Source: Arthrobacter sp. cf158 (GTDB lineage: Bacteria > Actinomycetota > Actinomycetes > Actinomycetales > Micrococcaceae). From it: a stretch of 64,000 nucleotides of DNA. A program made the translations under genes and the position numbers. Below, piece by piece: positions 25,464-34,019 of the stretch. The notes under the pieces are model-generated. The model was not told where the DNA came from. It searched no databases and was given only the letters and a program-made list of their open reading frames with translations. The stretch spans positions 1 to 64,000 of the forward strand of contig NZ_FNNR01000013.1 in the NCBI RefSeq assembly GCF_900106835.1, given 5' to 3'. The number at the start of each line of letters is the position of its first letter. The first letter of the stretch is position 1.

Positions 25464-25865
25464 CTAGCCCCGGTTGCGGTGCATCATCCGGTACGTGAGC
25501 TCGGCGAGGAGTTCTTCGTCGGAGAGGTGCGATGCCCGGGCAATGGGCGCAGCGGGAACGGTGACACGGGGCGGCCCTTGCCGCGCTTCGTCGCTGGAGC
25601 GCATGTCATCGGGGGTGATCATGTCCGGCGCGAAGGTGGACTTGCCCTTAAGGACTTCAGAGACCGAACCGGACCGCCAGCCCAGGGCGTGCTCAAGTTT
25701 GCGCTGGTTGATTTCCTGCGTGCGCCGCGTCCCTGATTCCAGCGTCCGGACTGTCTTGATGGCGGTCCCTGCCTGCTTGGCCAACTGCACCTGGCTCAGA
25801 CCTTGGGCCAAGCGTTCCTCTTTGATCAGGCGGCCGATGGTCTGTAGTGCTTCAAGTTCATCCAC
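25464..25865 (-). CDS. XRE-family helix-turn-helix regulator
   Basis: The 133-residue protein has a Cro/CI-type HTH at about residues 10-63 (LIKEERLAQGLSQVQLAKQAG, then TLESGTR) and a polar C-terminal tail ending MMHRNRG. I chose GTG at 25865 because GGAAAAG lies eight bases upstream and the HTH then starts at the usual distance; a longer frame extends to 26099. It is divergent from the sugar importer and convergent with the AlkD-like gene. The target is unknown. Confidence 0.8.
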   Translation of the reverse strand: MDELEALQTIGRLIKEERLAQGLSQVQLAKQAGTAIKTVRTLESGTRRTQEINQRKLEHALGWRSGSVSEVLKGKSTFAPDMITPDDMRSSDEARQGPPRVTVPAAPIARASHLSDEELLAELTYRMMHRNRG

Positions 25866-26018
25866 GCTTCCTACTTTTCCATAGGCAACACTGGGTAAAC
25901 AAATCGGGAAGCGCTGATCCGCACTGAATGGCCGGGGCAAAATGTCGCCCGTGCAGTCGAGCGGACGACCCTTCATGAAAACAGACAGGCTACTTGGTAT
26001 CGTTGTGGTCACGGTGCG

Positions 26019-26032
26019 TGTAAGCGCTTGCA
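26019..26032. promoter_or_regulatory. LacI-type operator upstream of the sugar importer
   Basis: TGTAAGCGCTTGCA is a near-perfect palindrome with the central CG typical of LacI/GalR operators. It is 87 bases upstream of the binding-protein gene, whose cluster ends with a LacI regulator. Confidence 0.75.
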
Positions 26033-26118
26033 TTTCTGCCCTCCCCGTGACTAATGTGAGGCTCACCACATAACCGCACCGCGGAAAAACCTGGTCCACT
26101 CACCGAGGAGTTCCCAGC

Positions 26119-27411
26119 ATGAAATCCAAAAAATTCCTGCTTCCGGCGGCCATTGCCGGAGTCCTGGCTATGTCCCTGACTGCCTGTGGTGGCGGCGGGG
26201 GAGGTGGAAGCACCAGCTCCGGCGGTGCCTCCGGCGACGCAGCCAACAACCTTGACGGCCGCGGGCCGATCACCTATGTCCAAGGCAAGGACAACAGCAA
26301 CGTTGTCAGGCCGCTCATCGAGAAGTGGAACGCCGCGCACCCGGATGAGAAGGTGACGTTCAAGGAGCAGTCGGACCAAGCTGACCAGCAGCACGATGAC
26401 CTTGTTCAGAACTTCCAGGCCAAGAACACCAACTACGACGTCATGAGCGTGGACCTCATTTGGGTTGCGGAGTTCGCAGCCAAGGGATGGCTCCAGCCCC
26501 TCAAGGACAAGACCGCAATTTCCACGGATGGCATGCTTGAGTCCACCGTGAAGAGCGCCACGTACAACAACACGCTGTACGCCGCACCGCAGAGCTCTGA
26601 CGGCGGCATCCTCTACTACCGTGGTGACCTCGTGCCCAACCCGCCCAAGACCTGGGACGAGATGATGGGCATGTGCGAGATCGCCAAGCAGAACAACATC
26701 GGCTGCTACGCAGGCCAGTTCCAGAAGTACGAGGGCCTGACTGTTAACGCTGCGGAGGCCATCAACTCAGCCGGCGGCAAGATTGTTGACGACTCCGGCA
26801 AGGCGGCCGTGAATTCCGATGAGGCGAAGGCCGGCCTGACCAACCTGGTCAACGCTTACAAGGACGGCAACATCCCCACGGAGGCCATCACCTTCCAGGA
26901 GGAACAAGGCCGCCAGGCGTTTGAAGCCGGCAAACTGCTGTTCCACCGCAACTGGCCCTACGTCTACAACCTGGCCAAGACTGACGGCTCCTCCACAGTG
27001 AAGGACACGTTCAAGATGGCCCCGCTTCCGGGCAAGGACGGCCCCGGCGCCTCCTCGCTGGGCGGTCACAACATCGCCATGAGCGTCTACTCCAAGAACA
27101 AGGCCACGGTGACGGACTTCATCAAGTACATCGCCAGTGAAGAGACCCAGCGGTTCTACGCAACCCAAGGTTCGCTGGCTCCGGTGCTGACCAAGCTGTA
27201 TGACGATCAGGAACTCGTAGCCAAGCTGCCGTACCTGCCGGTCCTGAAGACGTCCATCGAGAACGCGGTTCCGCGTCCCGTGACGCCGTTCTACCCGGCA
27301 GTGACCAAGGCTGTCCAGGACAACGCCTATGCAGCCCTCAAGGGAGAGAAGACCGTAGATACGGCAATCTCCGACATGCAGAAGGCAATTGAGTCGGCCG
27401 GAGCAAAGTAA
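26119..27411 (+). CDS. Sugar ABC transporter, substrate-binding lipoprotein
   Basis: The 430-residue protein has a lipoprotein signal with lipobox LTAC (Cys near residue 23) followed by a Gly/Ser linker, then a type-I carbohydrate solute-binding fold (PPKTWDEM near 174, FLHRNWPYVYNLA-like strand near 275, LGGHNIAMS near 314). It resembles binding proteins for trehalose, maltose or other alpha-glucosides. It is first in an operon with two permeases and is probably repressed by the LacI protein encoded downstream via the operator at 26019. Confidence 0.9.
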   Translation: MKSKKFLLPAAIAGVLAMSLTACGGGGGGGSTSSGGASGDAANNLDGRGPITYVQGKDNSNVVRPLIEKWNAAHPDEKVTFKEQSDQADQQHDDLVQNFQAKNTNYDVMSVDLIWVAEFAAKGWLQPLKDKTAISTDGMLESTVKSATYNNTLYAAPQSSDGGILYYRGDLVPNPPKTWDEMMGMCEIAKQNNIGCYAGQFQKYEGLTVNAAEAINSAGGKIVDDSGKAAVNSDEAKAGLTNLVNAYKDGNIPTEAITFQEEQGRQAFEAGKLLFHRNWPYVYNLAKTDGSSTVKDTFKMAPLPGKDGPGASSLGGHNIAMSVYSKNKATVTDFIKYIASEETQRFYATQGSLAPVLTKLYDDQELVAKLPYLPVLKTSIENAVPRPVTPFYPAVTKAVQDNAYAALKGEKTVDTAISDMQKAIESAGAK

Positions 27412-27495
27412 CCATCCGTGCCGTGGTCCGGTCGCCCGTAGCTGACGGGCGGCCGGACTGTCGGCGACGGCCTTCTCCCTGACAGGAGTCTTGAC

Positions 27496-28518
27496 ATGTC
27501 AACAGAACTTGAAAAACCGCAGACCACGACGGCGGCTGCCGGGCACAGGCTGCCCGGTCGCGAAAGTGCCGACCGGAAGCAAGTCACCCAAGGGCGGTGG
27601 GCGTACACGCTTCTGGCGCCGTCACTGATCCTGTTGGCGATCGTGATCATCTACCCGGTGATCAACGCGATCGTCATGTCCTTCCAAAAGGACTCCGGCC
27701 TGGATCCGGCCACGGGCTTTTTCTCCGAAGGCGGACCGGCCGGCTTTGATAACTACATCCACTGGCTTTTGCAGCAGTGCACGGCGCCGGGCGGCGGCAC
27801 GGTGGCCTGTCCTCCCGGTACCTTGGGAGCCCAGTTCTGGGACTCCATGGGTACAACGTTCTTCTTCACCGTGGTCACGGTGGCATTTGAGACTGTCCTG
27901 GGCTTCTGGATGGCGATCATCATGGCGCGCGCTTTCCGCGGACGTAGCCTGATCCGCGCGGCCGTCCTGGTGCCATGGGCCATCCCGACGGCTGTCACCG
28001 CCAAGCTCTGGTTCTTCATCTTCGCTTTCGAAGGCATTGCCAACAAACTCTTTGGCACGCAGATTCTCTGGACGGGTTCTGAATGGCCCGCCAAGTGGGC
28101 CATCATCATTGCCGATGTCTGGAAGACCACTCCTTTCATGGCCTTGCTGATCCTTGCAGGCCTGCAGCTGATTCCGGACGAAGTCTATGAGGCAGCAAAG
28201 GTGGACGGCGCTTCCACGTGGCAGCGATTCCGTCTGATCACGCTGCCTTTGGTAAAGCCGGCCCTTATGGTGGCTATCCTGTTCCGCGTGCTGGACGCCC
28301 TGCGCATGTACGACCTCCCGGCCATCATGACCCAGGGTGCCAACGGCACCACCACGCTCTCCATTTTGGTGGTGCAGCAGATCCGGCAAGGATTCAATAC
28401 CGCTGCGGCGCTATCCACTATTACGTTCATAGTGATCTTCCTGGTGGCCTTCATCTTTGTCCGGTTCCTCGGGGCAAATGCAGTCGATGCCGCCACAACG
28501 TCCGGAAAGGCCAAGTGA
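27496..28518 (+). CDS. Sugar ABC transporter permease (MalF-type)
   Basis: The 340-residue protein has a cytoplasmic N-terminus and six to seven membrane helices. The EAA loop EAAKVDGASTWQRFRLITLPLVKP (about 230-253) docks to the ATPase. An extracytoplasmic insert near 65-105 carries two Cys. A 12-bp palindrome, TTGACATGTCAA, overlaps the ATG; it could be coincidence or a regulatory element. Spacing to the second permease is one base. Confidence 0.92.
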   Translation: MSTELEKPQTTTAAAGHRLPGRESADRKQVTQGRWAYTLLAPSLILLAIVIIYPVINAIVMSFQKDSGLDPATGFFSEGGPAGFDNYIHWLLQQCTAPGGGTVACPPGTLGAQFWDSMGTTFFFTVVTVAFETVLGFWMAIIMARAFRGRSLIRAAVLVPWAIPTAVTAKLWFFIFAFEGIANKLFGTQILWTGSEWPAKWAIIIADVWKTTPFMALLILAGLQLIPDEVYEAAKVDGASTWQRFRLITLPLVKPALMVAILFRVLDALRMYDLPAIMTQGANGTTTLSILVVQQIRQGFNTAAALSTITFIVIFLVAFIFVRFLGANAVDAATTSGKAK

Positions 28519-28519
28519 G

Positions 28520-29404
28520 ATGAGCACAGCCACAGCTTCGAGGACTTCAACCGAACGGACGGAGCGTCCGAAACGCCCGTTCAACTGGGGATCATTCCGC
28601 ACCTACATCAGCGCAGTCATCATCCTGGTCTGGTGCTTGGCCCCGTTCTACTGGATGGTTGTCACGGCCTTCAGGGAAGTCGGGTACACCTTCGACACCA
28701 CCCCGTTCTTCACCCACGTGACCTGGGATAATTTCACCACCGTGTTCGATGAGAGCCTGGGCAACCACTTCGGCAAGAACCTGTTGAACAGCCTGATCGT
28801 GGGCGCGGTGACTACTGTTGTCGCGTTGGTAGTGGGCGTGTTCGCCGCCTACGCACTGGCCAGGCTGAACTTCCGGTTCAAGTTCGTTGTCCTGGGCTTC
28901 ATCCTGGGAGCTTCCATGTTCCCCGGCGTTGCCTTGGTAACCCCGCTGTTCCAGTTGTTTACCAACATCGGCTGGTTCGGTACTTATCAGGCCCTGATCA
29001 TCCCGAATATCTCCTTCGTGCTTCCGCTGACTGTGTATACGTTGACCTCGTTCTTCCGCGAAATGCCGTGGGAACTTGAAGAAGCGGCTCGCATCGACGG
29101 CTGCACGCAAGGGCAGGCATTCCGCAAGGTCATCCTGCCCCTGGCAGCTCCCGCCACCTTCACCACAGCAATTCTCGCGTTCATCGCATCATGGAACGAG
29201 TTCTTGATCGCAAGCCAGCTGTCCAACGACGCGACGAAGACCGTCACGGTGGCCATCGCGTACTTCGCCGGTGCCCAACCGCACCAGGAACCCTACACAG
29301 CTGTCATGGCTGCAGGTACGGTGGTCACCATTCCCTTGGTGATCCTGGTTCTTGTGTTCCAACGGAAGATCGTTGCCGGCCTGACGGCGGGTGCTGTCAA
29401 GTGA
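28520..29404 (+). CDS. Sugar ABC transporter permease (MalG-type)
   Basis: The 294-residue protein has six membrane helices and the EAA motif EEAARIDGCTQGQAFRKVILPL at about 194-215. I chose the ATG at 28520, immediately after the first permease stop; a longer in-frame opening would overlap that gene by 60 bases. It completes the membrane channel of the importer. No ATPase gene follows, so a shared multi-importer ATPase (MsiK/UgpC type) elsewhere in the genome is expected. Confidence 0.92.
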   Translation: MSTATASRTSTERTERPKRPFNWGSFRTYISAVIILVWCLAPFYWMVVTAFREVGYTFDTTPFFTHVTWDNFTTVFDESLGNHFGKNLLNSLIVGAVTTVVALVVGVFAAYALARLNFRFKFVVLGFILGASMFPGVALVTPLFQLFTNIGWFGTYQALIIPNISFVLPLTVYTLTSFFREMPWELEEAARIDGCTQGQAFRKVILPLAAPATFTTAILAFIASWNEFLIASQLSNDATKTVTVAIAYFAGAQPHQEPYTAVMAAGTVVTIPLVILVLVFQRKIVAGLTAGAVK

Positions 29405-29673
29405 GTGGTTCGGCTGGCGGAAGACGGGACGCCTCCACCAGGAAAGCGGATCCGGACACCAAGCGTGTCCGGTCCGCCGAGGACTTCGACATCATCATCG
29501 GTTTCCTGGGTTTCTGGGCGCTGGTCCTGTTGGTGACAACCATCGTCATGGAAGTCACGGGCCAACCGGCCGTCGGATGGGCTTTGGGTCTTCTGGCCAT
29601 TGTCCTGGCGCTCTGGGGAATGCTGCGTCTGCGTAAAAAGCTGCCCAGGAGGACTTCACGGCGCCTCAGTTGA
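29401..29673 (+). CDS. Small two-helix membrane protein of the sugar operon
   Basis: The 90-residue protein starts with GTG in a GTGA overlap with the second permease. A charged N-terminus (1-28) is followed by membrane helices at about 30-52 and 57-75 and a very basic tail (RLRKKLPRRTSRRLS). The family is not recognised. Tight coupling suggests an accessory role in the importer or its regulation. Confidence 0.7.
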   Translation: MSGSAGGRRDASTRKADPDTKRVRSAEDFDIIIGFLGFWALVLLVTTIVMEVTGQPAVGWALGLLAIVLALWGMLRLRKKLPRRTSRRLS

Positions 29674-29801
29674 ACCACAGGGGAGTTGGGTGACGCAATA
29701 ACCTGCGCGAAGTCGGCGAAGGGGACACACGCGGATTAGGCTGGGACGTGCCGTCCGGGAACGAGCCCTCGGCTTCGGCATGCATTATTGAGGGGGCTTG
29801 A

Positions 29802-30857
29802 GTGGCAAGAACAAACGAACGGTCCCAACGCGGCGGCCACGCTGGCGTCAGCATTGAAGATGTTGCCGCAGCGGCGGGCGTCTCGACGGCGACCGTCTCC
29901 CGAGCAGTCAGGGGATTGCCCAGGGTTTCCCCGGCAACCCGCGAGAAGATCCTCGAGGTAGCCAGCTCCCTGGGGTATGTAGCGTCGTCGTCGGCTTCCG
30001 GCCTGGCGACGGGCCGCACGCGGACCATCGGCGTCCTGGCGCCGTTCGTCAGCCGGTGGTTCTTCTCCAAGGCTATTGAGGGCGCGGACCGGGAACTGCA
30101 TTCCAGGAAGTACAACCTTTCGCTGTTCAACCTCGGCGGCCACGGCAGCAACCGTGAGCGGCTCTTCAGTTCCACCATGGTCTACAAGCAGATCGATGCC
30201 CTGCTGGTGCTCTGCATGTCCTTGACCGAGGAGGAACTCGAGCATCTCCACAAGATCGACATTCCGCTGGTGGTGGTGGGCGGCCACGTTGAGGATTGCG
30301 CCTACATTGGCATCAACGACTACGACGCCGCGTCCACGGCGGTGCGGCACCTATTGGACTTGGGGCACACGGATATTGCGTTGCTCCACGGCGACGACGA
30401 AACGGACCTTAACTTCGACGTTCCCCGCGTGCGGATCCGGGCTTTCCAGGAGGTAATGACCGACGCCGGCCTGGAAGTCCGCCCGGAATGGGACCAGTGG
30501 GGCGATTTCACTGTTCCCAGCGGTCAGCAGGCGTTCAACCGGCTCTGGAGCCAGCCCGGCCGCAAACCCACTGCGATTTTCTGCTCGTCTGACGAGATGG
30601 CCATGGGCGTGATTTTCGAGGCCGGACGCAACGGCGTCAGGGTGCCGGAGGACCTGTCAGTGATCGGTATCGATGATCATGACTTCTCCGCATCGCTGGG
30701 TCTGACGACTGTGGGTCAACGGCCTGATGACCAGGCCGAGCTGGGCACCAAGATGCTGCTGGACGAGCTGGATGGGATCTCCGGGGCTGTCCGCTCACAG
30801 GTTGCACCCCACAAGCTGATAGTTCGCGAGACAACGGCGCCGCCATCCCGGCGGTAA
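29802..30857 (+). CDS. LacI-family transcriptional regulator
   Basis: The 351-residue protein has an N-terminal LacI HTH (about 13-60: VSIEDVAAAAGVSTATVSRA, then the hinge-helix region) and a periplasmic-binding-protein-like ligand domain (about 70-340) with the usual FCSSDEMAMGVIFEAG and VIGIDDHDFS motifs. It most likely represses the adjacent sugar importer through the palindrome at 26019-26032 and is relieved by the imported sugar. Start is GTG at 29802. Confidence 0.92.
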   Translation: MARTNERSQRGGHAGVSIEDVAAAAGVSTATVSRAVRGLPRVSPATREKILEVASSLGYVASSSASGLATGRTRTIGVLAPFVSRWFFSKAIEGADRELHSRKYNLSLFNLGGHGSNRERLFSSTMVYKQIDALLVLCMSLTEEELEHLHKIDIPLVVVGGHVEDCAYIGINDYDAASTAVRHLLDLGHTDIALLHGDDETDLNFDVPRVRIRAFQEVMTDAGLEVRPEWDQWGDFTVPSGQQAFNRLWSQPGRKPTAIFCSSDEMAMGVIFEAGRNGVRVPEDLSVIGIDDHDFSASLGLTTVGQRPDDQAELGTKMLLDELDGISGAVRSQVAPHKLIVRETTAPPSRR

Positions 30858-30971
30858 GCCGCCGTCGCGCCGATTAATTGTTAGCGCTCAGCCGTGCCCG
30901 ACACCGTGCCCTCAGCTAGCGCGCACCGATGCGGGTGCCGGAACAATGCAGTCTAGGAACCGCACCCCAGT

Positions 30972-31883
30972 CTAGGAAGCGCGGGCCAGTTGCCGGATGG
31001 GGATCCAGCGCGAGGCAAGGCGTCGGTACGCCGCTGCCGCGCCGGTCATGTCGCCCTCGGCCAGGCACTCGATGCCAAGGCGCACATCCATGGGGGACTC
31101 GTCCGGGTAGACCTTGTCAGCCACAGCCCCGTAGTCCAGCTCCACCATGGACTGGACATGGAACAATTCCAGCCACTCCGTAAGCTGCGTCAGGTCGTCG
31201 AGCATGTCCAGGTCTGGTGCTGCCAGCGCCAAATGGGCCACCGCGAAGCGCGCCCGGTCCAGTGCCTCTGTTAAAGGCGTCCACACCCGCACGGTCAGAA
31301 TGCGACCCTCGGATTCCACAACGTCCTTGCGGTCCGACTCGGCGAAGAGCGAGAACCAACTGAACGGGATTCCCCATGTGGAGGCACGGGTATGCACACG
31401 CTTGGCGCCTTCCCCGGCATTGATGCGGTCAATCCGGACCTGATGCTTATCCCGTTGCGAAACGGGGATGAGGAGGTCGGCCAGGGGACTGTGCACGCCA
31501 TCCATGAGCGCGTTGGCTGCCAAACCGGCCCGAATCACCAGTTGGCTGGGGCAGTAAAGCAGCCGCCCGGCGTCGTCCGCTTCTTTGCCGCCGGCGGCTC
31601 CGCTGGCGGCGTTGCCGGGCGCAGCGTGCCGTCCGGGAGGAACCCGCGTCATGCGCACCAGGTCAGTGCGGCCGGTGGGGAAGGGGTCGCCGCCTGAGCG
31701 GGTGATGCGACCCAGCGACGCTTGCAGCTCCGCATTTTCGACGGCGGCCCGGGAACCAATCCTGCCGCTCTCCGCCACGAGCTGGCGCTGCTGCTCAGGC
31801 GGAAAGGCTTCAAGGGGCTCGTATATGCGCAGCGACGAAGAGAACGGCAGTCCCGCCTGGCCCCGGTACAGGTTTCCAGTCAT
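30972..31883 (-). CDS. Conserved actinobacterial hypothetical protein
   Basis: The 303-residue protein has no signal peptide or clear membrane segment. It is mixed alpha/beta, with GIPFSWFSLFAESDRKDV near 170-187 and a helical C-terminal third (LDMLDDLTQLTEWLELF). I do not recognise a catalytic motif. Its gene lies 34 bases downstream of the exonuclease III stop on the same strand. Confidence 0.65.
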   Translation of the reverse strand: MTGNLYRGQAGLPFSSSLRIYEPLEAFPPEQQRQLVAESGRIGSRAAVENAELQASLGRITRSGGDPFPTGRTDLVRMTRVPPGRHAAPGNAASGAAGGKEADDAGRLLYCPSQLVIRAGLAANALMDGVHSPLADLLIPVSQRDKHQVRIDRINAGEGAKRVHTRASTWGIPFSWFSLFAESDRKDVVESEGRILTVRVWTPLTEALDRARFAVAHLALAAPDLDMLDDLTQLTEWLELFHVQSMVELDYGAVADKVYPDESPMDVRLGIECLAEGDMTGAAAAYRRLASRWIPIRQLARAS

Positions 31884-31917
31884 GTCCAGCCGGCCCCTTT
31901 CGTCGGTGAGCGTTTAC

Positions 31918-32724
31918 TTAGTCTGCGAGCTCCACAATGACGGGAGCATGGTCCGAGGCGCCCTTGCCCTTGCGCTCCTCGCGGTCAATCGAGGCACCCG
32001 TGACCCGTGCGGCCAGCTCCGGGGATGCCAGGCAGAAGTCGATGCGCATGCCTTCTTTCTTGGGGAAGCGCAGCTGCGTGTAGTCCCAGTAGGTGTAGAC
32101 GCCGGGGCCAGGTGTGTAGGGACGGACGACGTCGGTGAAACCGGCAGCCTCGAACGCATGGAAGGCCGCGCGTTCGGGTTCGCTGACGTGCGTGTAGTTA
32201 TTGGTGCGGAAGAGCTCGATGTCCCAGACGTCGTCGTCGAACGGGGCGATGTTCCAGTCACCCATGAGGGCGATCTGGGCCTTGGGATCCGACTTTACCC
32301 ATTCGGCGGCGTGGCCCTGAAGGACGTCCAGCCACTTGATCTTGTACGGCATGTGTTCGTCGTCCAGGGAACGGCCGTTGGGAACATAGAGGCTCCAGAT
32401 CCGGATGCCGCCGCAGGTGGCGGCAATGGCGCGGGCTTCCTGGGCAGGGTCCTTGCCGGCCTTGCCGAACGCCGGCTGGTCCAGGAAGGTACGCTCCACG
32501 TCGTCCAAACCAACGCGGGAGGCAATGGCAACACCGTTCCACTGGTTCACACCGAAGTGCGCAACCTCGTAGCCCATGCGCTCAAAGAGCTCCCACGGGA
32601 AGTTCTCGTCCTTGCACTTGGTCTCCTGGATGGCCAGGACATCGCAGTCGCTGCGCTCAAGCCACGCTTCAACGCGGTCGGCACGGGCACGGAGGGAGTT
32701 CACATTCCAGGTAGCTATCTTCAC
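31918..32724 (-). CDS. xth: Exodeoxyribonuclease III (AP endonuclease, ExoIII family)
   Basis: The 268-residue protein has the complete endonuclease/exonuclease/phosphatase motif set: WNVNSLRAR near 6, QETKC with the metal-binding Glu near 36, SLYVPNGRS near 107, GDWNIAP near 151 and the catalytic GASDHAPV near the C-terminus. It incises DNA at abasic sites and trims 3' ends. GTG at 32724 gives the canonical VKIATWNVNS start; a GTG two codons upstream is possible, and longer frames are spurious. Confidence 0.93.
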   Translation of the reverse strand: MKIATWNVNSLRARADRVEAWLERSDCDVLAIQETKCKDENFPWELFERMGYEVAHFGVNQWNGVAIASRVGLDDVERTFLDQPAFGKAGKDPAQEARAIAATCGGIRIWSLYVPNGRSLDDEHMPYKIKWLDVLQGHAAEWVKSDPKAQIALMGDWNIAPFDDDVWDIELFRTNNYTHVSEPERAAFHAFEAAGFTDVVRPYTPGPGVYTYWDYTQLRFPKKEGMRIDFCLASPELAARVTGASIDREERKGKGASDHAPVIVELAD

Positions 32725-32798
32725 AGCCACTAACTTACCGAACTTGGCGCTGAGCGCATCCCCCCAACGGAGGATTACTGCCGGGCGGAGTCCAAAGA

Positions 32799-33365
32799 TC
32801 AGTGACCGTAAAGGGGCTGCGAATGGGCAAGTTTGCGCAGGCCGATGCCCGAGGCGATCAGCAACAAGCCCGTCACGATGGCAAAGGCCGCCAGCATTCC
32901 CACCAGGCCCAGGAATCCCAGGCCAGGATTGACCAGGACAATAATGCCGAACACGGTGGTGAGGAGGCCCGTCAGGAACCAGATGCCCCAGCCCCGGACA
33001 AACTCCCGGGCAGCGAGGGACAGGATGATCTGAGAGAGACCCAGCACCAAAGCCCACAAACCGATGAGGACGCCGATTGCTGCGGCCGTGATCCCGGGCC
33101 AGGCAATGGCGAGGATGCCGGCGGCGATGGAGATAAAACCGCCCGCCACAGTCCAACGGGAACGGCCCGCCGGATCATAGAAGTAGTGGGCCACGCTGGT
33201 GATGCCGTCAATGATCGCGAAAACTCCGAACATGACCACCACCACGAATACCGTGGCGCTTGGCAAAGCAACGATTAACAGGCCAAAAACGATGGCGAGG
33301 ACTCCCCGGACCAGCAAAGCAGTTCCGGGGGTTTTGAACATTTTGCGATCCGCTGCGTCCGACAT
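32799..33365 (-). CDS. HdeD-family membrane protein
   Basis: The protein (188 residues from ATG 33365) has six membrane helices arranged as three hairpins, with repeated GxxxI/AxAWPG-type motifs (ISIAAGILAIAWPG; TVFGIIVLVNPG), typical of the HdeD/DUF308 family. HdeD contributes to acid resistance in Escherichia coli; the role here is not known. No strong ribosome site precedes ATG 33365, and a GTG at 33386 is an alternative. Confidence 0.82.
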   Translation of the reverse strand: MSDAADRKMFKTPGTALLVRGVLAIVFGLLIVALPSATVFVVVVMFGVFAIIDGITSVAHYFYDPAGRSRWTVAGGFISIAAGILAIAWPGITAAAIGVLIGLWALVLGLSQIILSLAAREFVRGWGIWFLTGLLTTVFGIIVLVNPGLGFLGLVGMLAAFAIVTGLLLIASGIGLRKLAHSQPLYGH

Positions 33366-33392
33366 AGGGTCAGCGTAACCAACCACCCGTCC

Positions 33393-34019
33393 TTACCGCA
33401 TCCCCTCGCGCCGGATGGCTGTTGCAATGGCCGCCGCACGTGTTTCCACCCCGAGCTTGGCGTAGATGTGGGCGAGGTGGGTTTTGACGGTTGCCTCCGA
33501 AATGAACAGGCGTTTCCCGAGGTCACGGTTGCTGAGGCCTTGCGTCAGCAGGCTGAGCAACTCGGCTTCGCGCGGGGTGAGGATCTCCTCCGGGTTCCGC
33601 AATTGTTGGAACAACCGCGAGGCCACCGGTGCGCTCATCACGCTCTTCCCCTGCACTGCCCCGCGGACGGCCGCGAAGATCTCCCCTGGGGCGGCGTCCT
33701 TGAGCAAATAGCCCATCGCACCGGCGTCCACGGCGCGGACGATGTCCGCATCGGAGTCATACGTGGTGAACACGATGATTGCTTGCTGGGGGGTGCGCTG
33801 GCGCAGCTTCTGGATCGCCTCGATGCCATCCATCCCCGCGCCCATCGCCAAGTCCATCAGGATGACCGCTGGCTGATGCTCTTGGGCCGCCTCCAGCGCT
33901 TCCTCGCCGGATGCGGCTTCACCGACGACGGCGATATCGGCTTGGGTGCCCAGCAGCGCCTTGAGTCCGCTCCGCACCACAGTGTGGTCATCGACGAGCA
34001 GCACGGAAATGGTGGTCAC
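33393..34019 (-). CDS. NarL/LuxR-type response regulator (SenR-like context)
   Basis: The 208-residue protein has a receiver domain with acidic pocket D10-D11, phospho-acceptor Asp at residue 56 (LMDLAMG) and a switch Thr in VFTTYDSD. A LuxR HTH follows (about 145-190: LTPREAELLSLLTQGLSNRDL). Its ATG overlaps the stop of the kinase gene by four bases. With the HbpS-like gene divergent from the kinase, the set resembles the Streptomyces SenS-SenR-HbpS redox system. Confidence 0.92.
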   Translation of the reverse strand: MTTISVLLVDDHTVVRSGLKALLGTQADIAVVGEAASGEEALEAAQEHQPAVILMDLAMGAGMDGIEAIQKLRQRTPQQAIIVFTTYDSDADIVRAVDAGAMGYLLKDAAPGEIFAAVRGAVQGKSVMSAPVASRLFQQLRNPEEILTPREAELLSLLTQGLSNRDLGKRLFISEATVKTHLAHIYAKLGVETRAAAIATAIRREGMR

